Origin: Tautonia sp040717455 | Lineage (GTDB): Bacteria > Planctomycetota > Planctomycetia > Isosphaerales > Isosphaeraceae | Length of the DNA: 64,000 nucleotides | Assembly (NCBI RefSeq): GCF_040717455.1 | Contig: NZ_JBFEFH010000015.1 | Location: 98,363-162,362, forward strand | Direction of reading: 5' to 3' | In this document: positions 59,015 to 64,000 of the stretch, in pieces | Numbering within the stretch: position 1 is the first letter of the stretch | Layout of the letters: each line of letters starts with the position of its first letter | Notes under the pieces: generated by a model | The model's input: only the letters and a program-made list of their open reading frames with translations | Database searches by the model: none | What the model was told of the DNA's origin: nothing | Made by a program: the position numbers and the translations under genes

Positions 59015-59923
59015 TCACGAGTCGTCCGATCCCGCGGCGTCCCCCTCGTGCAAGCGGACCAGCGACCGCCGCACGTCGTCGAGCGTGCCGACGAGCACGA
59101 ACATGCGATAGGCATACTCACCCGGCCGCACGCCCCGAGGGTCGCGCTCCCGGAACACGCAGTTCCACTTGTTGACCCGCTCGGCCTCGAAGCGGAACCG
59201 ACCGTAGCCCGGCGACGGGTCGGGCGAGTAGACCCCCATCGCGTGCGACCCGTCCGCGGTCGACAGGACGACCGGATCGGCCTGCTCCCCCGGCCCGTCA
59301 TCCAGCGGCACCAAGTCGCCCGTCGTCGCGTCGAACCGCCAGAACGCGCCGAACTCGGGGGGCATGTAGCCGGTCACCGCCTCGAACTGGGCATACGTAT
59401 GGTGCTCTCCCTGCGGGACCGTGAACACCACGTCGTATCGAATGACTTTCGGGTCCCCCCCTTCCCCGATCCGGACCCGCTTCGAAACGAGGTGATCCGA
59501 CAGGACGCGATCGTTCTGGGCCGGGTTCCCGAGCGACTCTTCCCCCGGCGCGAGCCAGAAGGCCATCCGCACCGTCGTCCTCAGCTCCGCCCCCTCGGCG
59601 TGAAGCTCCAGCAACCGGCTCGACGACGAGTCCCCCGTCCCGTCGGCCCGCGATCCGGCCTCGGTCGGGTTGAACACCTCGGGGACGAACGGCTTGCCGC
59701 AGTCGAAATTCGCCGCCGACTGCAATTGCCGCCCGTGGTCGAAACTGTCGATAAACTCCTTGCCCCCCCAGGTCAGCGAGTGGATCGCCCCCGCCAGGCG
59801 ATCGGTCGTGGTGATCACCACCTCCGAACCCCCTTCGCCGCCTCGGATCACCGCGTCGCCGGACACCCCATCCTCACCCGGCCCCAGGGCCGCCGCCGCG
59901 AAGCAAACCAGCATCAGCGTCAT
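59015..59923 (-). CDS. Secreted protein of unknown function, sugar-active-protein-like
   Basis: A 302-residue protein. ATG 59923 gives a signal peptide (MTLMLVCFAAAALGPGED); GAGGGG precedes it. The remainder is a beta-rich domain with Trp/Gly/Asp residues (DRLAGAIHSLTWGGKEFIDS, WNCVFRERDPRGVRPGEYAY). Composition and fold resemble carbohydrate-active or binding proteins but no family is recognised. It lies in a run of sugar-related genes. Confidence 0.6.
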   Translation of the reverse strand: MTLMLVCFAAAALGPGEDGVSGDAVIRGGEGGSEVVITTTDRLAGAIHSLTWGGKEFIDSFDHGRQLQSAANFDCGKPFVPEVFNPTEAGSRADGTGDSSSSRLLELHAEGAELRTTVRMAFWLAPGEESLGNPAQNDRVLSDHLVSKRVRIGEGGDPKVIRYDVVFTVPQGEHHTYAQFEAVTGYMPPEFGAFWRFDATTGDLVPLDDGPGEQADPVVLSTADGSHAMGVYSPDPSPGYGRFRFEAERVNKWNCVFRERDPRGVRPGEYAYRMFVLVGTLDDVRRSLVRLHEGDAAGSDDS

Positions 59924-60183
59924 GGTCGTCAATCCCCTCGCATCACGGACGCCACCGACCAACCCCCGATTCCCGAACAGGATAGGACGAAGTCGAGGCG
60001 TATCACAAGCACGATGTCATGGCCCGATCGCGCCCGCAGGGCCCAAATGCTCCTCGGTCATTCATGTTCCCGACTCGAAATCGGGACGTTTCGCCGCCTC
60101 CCCGAACCTCCCGACCCCTCGGCGCCTCCATTCAAAATACCGAGCGGACCGGCCACCCCCGTTGCCCGGCGAGAGATCAATCG

Positions 60184-61626
60184 ATGAGCCAAGATGCCGT
60201 GATGGGCGAGTCGACCGAGGTGCCCGCCCCCGAGCCCGAGGAAGGCTGTCGCCCCCGATCGCGGCCGGGAGGAAGCCGCGAACTCCTGACCCTCGCCCTG
60301 CCCCTGGTCGTCAGCCAGAGCTTCATGACCGCCCAGGTCTTCGCCGATACCCTGCTCCTCGCCTGGCACGACCCTCTGGAGATGGCCGCCTCCTTCCCGG
60401 CCATGATGTGGTTCTGGCTCCCCTTCGGCCTGCTCCAGGCCACCGCCGGCTACGTCGCCACCTTCGTCGCCCAGTACACCGGCGCGGGGCGGCATCACCG
60501 CGTCGGCCCGGCCGTCTGGCAGGGCATCCTCTTCGCCGTGGCCGCCGGCTTGCTCTTCCTGCTGATGGTCCCGGCCGCGCCGTCCTTGATCGCCCTGGGC
60601 GGGCACACGCCGGCCCTGCAAGGGCTGGAGGTCACCTACCTCCGCTGCCTGAGCTTCGCCGCCCTGCCCATGCTGGTCATGTCCGCCATCAACGGCTTCT
60701 TCTCGGGCCGCGGGCAGACGTGGACCGTCCTGGGGATTGAGGTCGCCGGCACGGCCGTCAACATCGCCGGGGGGCTCGTCCTCATTTCCGGCCGCCTCGG
60801 CTTCCCTGAGTGGGGCATCGCCGGCGCCGGCTGGTCCACCGTGGCCGGCTCGTGGGTCTCCGCCCTGGTCGCCCTGGTCCTGTTCCTCCGCCCTCGCTTC
60901 GCCCGCGAGTTCCGCACGCTGGCCGGCTGGCGACCGGAGCGGGAACTCTTCGGACGGCTCCTGCGCTACGGCCTGCCCGCCGGCTCGCAGGTCTTCTCCG
61001 ACGTCCTGGTCTTCCACGTCTTCGTGCAGCTCGTCGGCCGGCTCGGCGAGGCCCAGGCCGGGGCCACCGCCCTGACCGTCCGGCTGAACATGGTGGCCTT
61101 CCTCCCCATGCTGGGCATGGTCCAGGCCGTCTCGATCCTCGTCGGCCAGCGCCTGGGGGGCGAGCAGCCCGACCTGGCCGAGCGTTCCGCCTACACCGGG
61201 CTGAAGTGGGTGTTCGCGTACATGAGCCTGGTCGCGTTCGCCTACCTGACGATCCCCGGCGTGATGGTCTCGGTCTTCGAGGGCCAGGCAGACCCTGCCC
61301 ACTTCTCGGCCGTGGCCGAGCTGGTCCCCGCCCTCCTGGCGATGGCCGCGGCTTACTCCCTGGCCGACGCCGTGAACATGACCTTCTCGTTCTCCCTCCG
61401 CGGCGCCGGCGACACCCGATTCGTCTCGGTCGTGACCTTCCTCCTCGCCTGGCCGATCATGGTCATCCCCACCTACTTCCTTGTCCAGTCCGGCGGGGCC
61501 ATCGAGTGGGCCTGGGCCTTCGCCACCGCCTATATCCTGGCCATGGCCGCCTGCTTCTCGCTCCGGTTCCGCTCCGGCAAGTGGAAATCCATGCGGGTCA
61601 TCGAGGCCGCCGAACTCACCCCATGA
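60184..61626 (+). CDS. MATE-family multidrug/cation exporter
   Basis: A 480-residue protein with about 12 hydrophobic helices. RELLTLALPLVVSQSFMTAQ is the N-terminal MATE helix, followed by QVFADTLLLAW with an Asp in the first bundle; the second half repeats the pattern (LLRYGLPAGSQVFSDVLVFH). These proteins export drugs or metabolites using Na+ or H+. ATG 60184 is preferred over 60019, since the shorter product starts with a hydrophilic leader and then a MATE helix. Substrate unknown. Confidence 0.9.
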   Translation: MSQDAVMGESTEVPAPEPEEGCRPRSRPGGSRELLTLALPLVVSQSFMTAQVFADTLLLAWHDPLEMAASFPAMMWFWLPFGLLQATAGYVATFVAQYTGAGRHHRVGPAVWQGILFAVAAGLLFLLMVPAAPSLIALGGHTPALQGLEVTYLRCLSFAALPMLVMSAINGFFSGRGQTWTVLGIEVAGTAVNIAGGLVLISGRLGFPEWGIAGAGWSTVAGSWVSALVALVLFLRPRFAREFRTLAGWRPERELFGRLLRYGLPAGSQVFSDVLVFHVFVQLVGRLGEAQAGATALTVRLNMVAFLPMLGMVQAVSILVGQRLGGEQPDLAERSAYTGLKWVFAYMSLVAFAYLTIPGVMVSVFEGQADPAHFSAVAELVPALLAMAAAYSLADAVNMTFSFSLRGAGDTRFVSVVTFLLAWPIMVIPTYFLVQSGGAIEWAWAFATAYILAMAACFSLRFRSGKWKSMRVIEAAELTP

Positions 61627-61976
61627 CCCTCCGCAACCCCGAGCATCCCGGCCCGCACGACGCGGAGGTCTTCGACAACCCCCAGCACGCTCACGCCCTG
61701 ACTCCTCAACGCCGGCAGCGTCATCCAGCGCCTCGTCACCGAGCCAAAAGCGACCCCGACCGGCCTGCTCGTTCTTGAGCAGGTCGTCGCGGGTGAATCA
61801 ATACCATCGCCCACCTCAGGCGTCGGGCGTATGGACCTTTCCATCCCCATCCCGGGCGCTCGCGGCGACGATCCGGCCAGGCGATGACCTGTAATCGAAA
61901 AGTTCCCGCTTCAGGGGCCGCGCCCCTCACTCGGGGCTGCGTCACAATCTACGACAGACTAAAGACTTGCGTCGAG
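61627..61976. other. Gap with a coding-like remnant (61702-61800)
   Basis: Between the MATE gene and tRNA-Gly no intact gene is recognised. In the frame starting at 61702 a stretch of about 35 codons (LLNAGSVIQRLVTEPKATPT) has nearly all G or C at third positions, but a TGA (61699-61701) stands directly before it and there is no start. It may be the remains of a degraded gene. Confidence 0.35.
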
Positions 61977-62048
<72 letters not shown>

Positions 62049-62251
62049 GGTGGGATGATCGGAGTTGAAGAGCGGGAGTGTGGGACACTCAATCGTCCTG
62101 AGCACCGGTCGATCATCGTTAGAGGCATGGTAATGCCGGAAGGCGGCCGGGTCAAGGAGGTGGAGGAGGTCTTCGCTTAATCCCGGAGGGGGAGCCGGGC
62201 CCGGCGTCACCGAGGGGGCGGAGGGGTGACGCCGGGCGAGGGCGGCGATGA

Positions 62252-63574
62252 TCAGAGGGACCAGGGCTTGCGCATCGTGGGAGAGAGCAGGCGGTTGGCG
62301 TCCTCGCTGTTGGTCACCTGTTCGGCCTCGGGGTCCCAGGCGAGGGGGCGGCCGGTGAGCATGGCCAGGGTGTTCAGGTGGCAGATGGTGGCGGTCCGGT
62401 GGCCGACCTCGGCGGGGGCGACGGGGCGCTGGCGGCTGCGGACGGAGTCGAGGAAGTTGCGCTGGTGGCCGGGGCTGCGGCCGAGGTGGATCTCGTCCGG
62501 CCCGATGGTTTCCTCCAGGAGCGACGGGCTGGAGGCTTCCAGCCGACCGCCGTGGATCTCGACGAAGATCCAGCCGTCCTCCCCCTCGAACTTCAGGCCG
62601 CGGGGGCCTTCGGTCGAGCCGATCAGCTTCGTCCCGTCGGCATACGTGTTGGTGAATTCATAATCCCAGAAGACGTCGTAAAGCCCTTCGCCGCGACGCC
62701 CCTCGGCCTCGAAGTGGACCGGGCCGGTGTGATCCATGCCCAGTCCGAGCTGGGCGATGTCGATGACGTGGGCGCCTCGGTCGGTCATCTCGCCGCCGCC
62801 GTAAGCCAGGTTGAAGCGCCACCAGAAGTGGCAGCGGGCCTCGGCATACGGCACGCGGGGGGTGTGGCCGAGCCAGAAGTCGTAGTCGAACCCGTCGGGG
62901 ATCGGCTCCGGCCCGGGGACCTCGGCCAGGGCCTTGGCCTCCTGGTGGTGGTTGTCGTTGTCGGGAAGGTTGATGCGGACCGTGTGCACCCGGCCGATCC
63001 GGCCGTTCTGCACCAGCTCGCAGGCGAACCGCGCATTGTCGCCCGATCGCTCGTGGCTGCCGACCTGGAGGATCCGCCCGTGGCGATCCACCGCGTCGAC
63101 GATCGCCCGCCCCTCGGCCACCGTGTTCGTCAGCGGCTTCTCGCAGTAAATATCCTTGCCGGCGTGGGCCGCGGCGATCGTCGGGATTGCGTGCCAGTGA
63201 TCCGGCGTGGCCACGATCACCGCCTCGATGTCATCCCGCGCAAGCAGCTCTCGGAAGTCGTGATACGAGGCGCAGTCGTCGTTGCCGACCTGTTCATTCA
63301 CTTCCGCGACCGCCTGCTGCCGGTGCGAGGCGTCCACGTCGCAGACGGCCACCAGTTGCACGTCGGGCTGCTGGAGGAACATCCGGTTCAGCCCCCGGCC
63401 CCGGCCCCCCACGCCGATCGTCCCCAGCACGATCCGGTCGCTCGGCGCGGCCGATCCGTCTCGCCCCAGGGCCCTCGCGGGCACGACCGTCGGGAACGCG
63501 ATCGCGCCGACCGAGGCCGCCGCGGCACTCATCAGGAACTTCCGTCGCGAGGCGTTGTTGCGCGATGCGTTCAT
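62252..63574 (-). CDS. Tat-exported Gfo/Idh/MocA-family oxidoreductase
   Basis: A 440-residue protein. ATG 63574, behind GAGGAG, gives the Tat signal SRRKFLMSAAAASVGAIAFP (9-28). The Rossmann domain has IGVGGRGRGLNRM (G-x-G-x-x-G), CDVDAS and KDIYCEKPLTNTVAEGRAIV (EKP motif); the C-terminal domain contains AYGGGEMTDRGAHVIDIAQL. Planctomycetes encode many exported members of this family, probably acting on sugars in the periplasm with a bound cofactor. An ATG at 63952 would add a non-homologous leader. Confidence 0.92.
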   Translation of the reverse strand: MNASRNNASRRKFLMSAAAASVGAIAFPTVVPARALGRDGSAAPSDRIVLGTIGVGGRGRGLNRMFLQQPDVQLVAVCDVDASHRQQAVAEVNEQVGNDDCASYHDFRELLARDDIEAVIVATPDHWHAIPTIAAAHAGKDIYCEKPLTNTVAEGRAIVDAVDRHGRILQVGSHERSGDNARFACELVQNGRIGRVHTVRINLPDNDNHHQEAKALAEVPGPEPIPDGFDYDFWLGHTPRVPYAEARCHFWWRFNLAYGGGEMTDRGAHVIDIAQLGLGMDHTGPVHFEAEGRRGEGLYDVFWDYEFTNTYADGTKLIGSTEGPRGLKFEGEDGWIFVEIHGGRLEASSPSLLEETIGPDEIHLGRSPGHQRNFLDSVRSRQRPVAPAEVGHRTATICHLNTLAMLTGRPLAWDPEAEQVTNSEDANRLLSPTMRKPWSL

Positions 63575-64000
63575 CTTCGATGGCTCCTCGATCTGGAAAA
63601 GGGGAAGGCCCATCTCGACTGTCGGTCGACCCCCGCCGACCTCGATCCGAAGCGATGGACGATGCCCCCCGATCATCCCCCCCCCGTCCTCCGATTTCCA
63701 GTCGATACCCCCGTCGGTCGGCTCGGCTCCTTTGACGATCCCGGTGGCATGCTCATGTGAAAGGCCGTTCGACGCAAAGCATGTCATCACCGCATCGGTC
63801 ATTTTCTGTGACTGCCGACGCCCATTTCCACGACTGTATAGATAGAGAGAGACGGGTTTCCCTGCCCTCATCCCCTGATCGCCTTCCGGCATCCCCTCCC
63901 TGATGTCGCCGAAGGATCGAGGCACCTCTTTGACAACCGCATCGCGAGCCATTTCCAGCCTCTCCGATGCGCATCACGAGGCGCATCAGAAGCGCATCAC
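63575..64000. other. Region upstream of the exported oxidoreductase
   Basis: This 426-bp stretch at the window edge has no convincing gene. It ends with GCGCATCA three times at 12 to 13-bp steps (63967-64000), a short direct repeat cut by the window. A promoter for the minus-strand gene should lie within it. Confidence 0.4.

Overview
The window looks like high-GC chromosomal DNA from a planctomycete, most likely of the Isosphaeraceae type (inference). The best evidence is a DUF1549/DUF1553 protein with a planctomycete cytochrome-c motif followed by a Tat-exported DUF1501 protein, a pair that is a hallmark of this phylum. A DUF1570 peptidase-like protein, Tat-type Gfo/Idh/MocA proteins and many hybrid sensor kinases agree with this.

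Region 1 (1 to about 21240) is the right-hand part of a siphovirus-like prophage; its other end lies outside the window. Order: tape measure (cut by the window edge), tail/baseplate/fibre genes (to 8651), a divergent regulatory switch with an XRE repressor (9050-9734), then early genes: an O-like initiator carrying a lambda-type origin (seven iterons plus an AT-rich stretch), a DnaB helicase, a sliding-clamp homologue, a RusA resolvase, small helix-turn-helix proteins, a putative Acb2/Tad1-type anti-defence protein, a DUF2303 protein, two DNA methyltransferases, DUF4326, and a convergent tyrosine integrase next to tRNA-Ala(TGC), the probable attachment site.

Region 2 (21222-30181, all minus strand) is host chromosome: tRNA-Ala, DUF1570 peptidase-like membrane protein, fucose-isomerase-like enzyme, CrcB fluoride channel, P1/DmpA aminopeptidase and a large FHA-GAF-GAF hybrid histidine kinase.

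Region 3 (30458-41340, plus strand) is the most unusual part: a tightly packed cluster of a CheW-like protein, a methyl-accepting protein without a sensory domain, a hybrid CheA, a REC-DUF4388-pseudoREC protein, two coiled-coil proteins, an FGE-sulfatase-domain protein, a zinc-ribbon TRAFAC-type GTPase and a GAP1-like partner. No CheR or CheB is present. It reads as a chemosensory-type signal array wired to a GTPase effector module of the kind known from bacterial conflict systems.

Region 4 (41519-49141) holds a 29-residue membrane peptide, an SDR oxidoreductase, a Fur-family regulator, a PAS-PAS NarL-type two-component pair, a small acidic protein and a PAS-PAS-GAF-HD-GYP c-di-GMP phosphodiesterase.

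Region 5 (49258-63574) is metabolic and envelope-related: the DUF1553/DUF1501 pair, a class III aminotransferase with an M20 hydrolase, a secreted beta-helix protein, two Gfo/Idh/MocA oxidoreductases, a secreted protein of unknown function, a MATE exporter and tRNA-Gly(CCC). Start codons were chosen by ribosome-binding sites, overlaps and signal peptides where these were visible.
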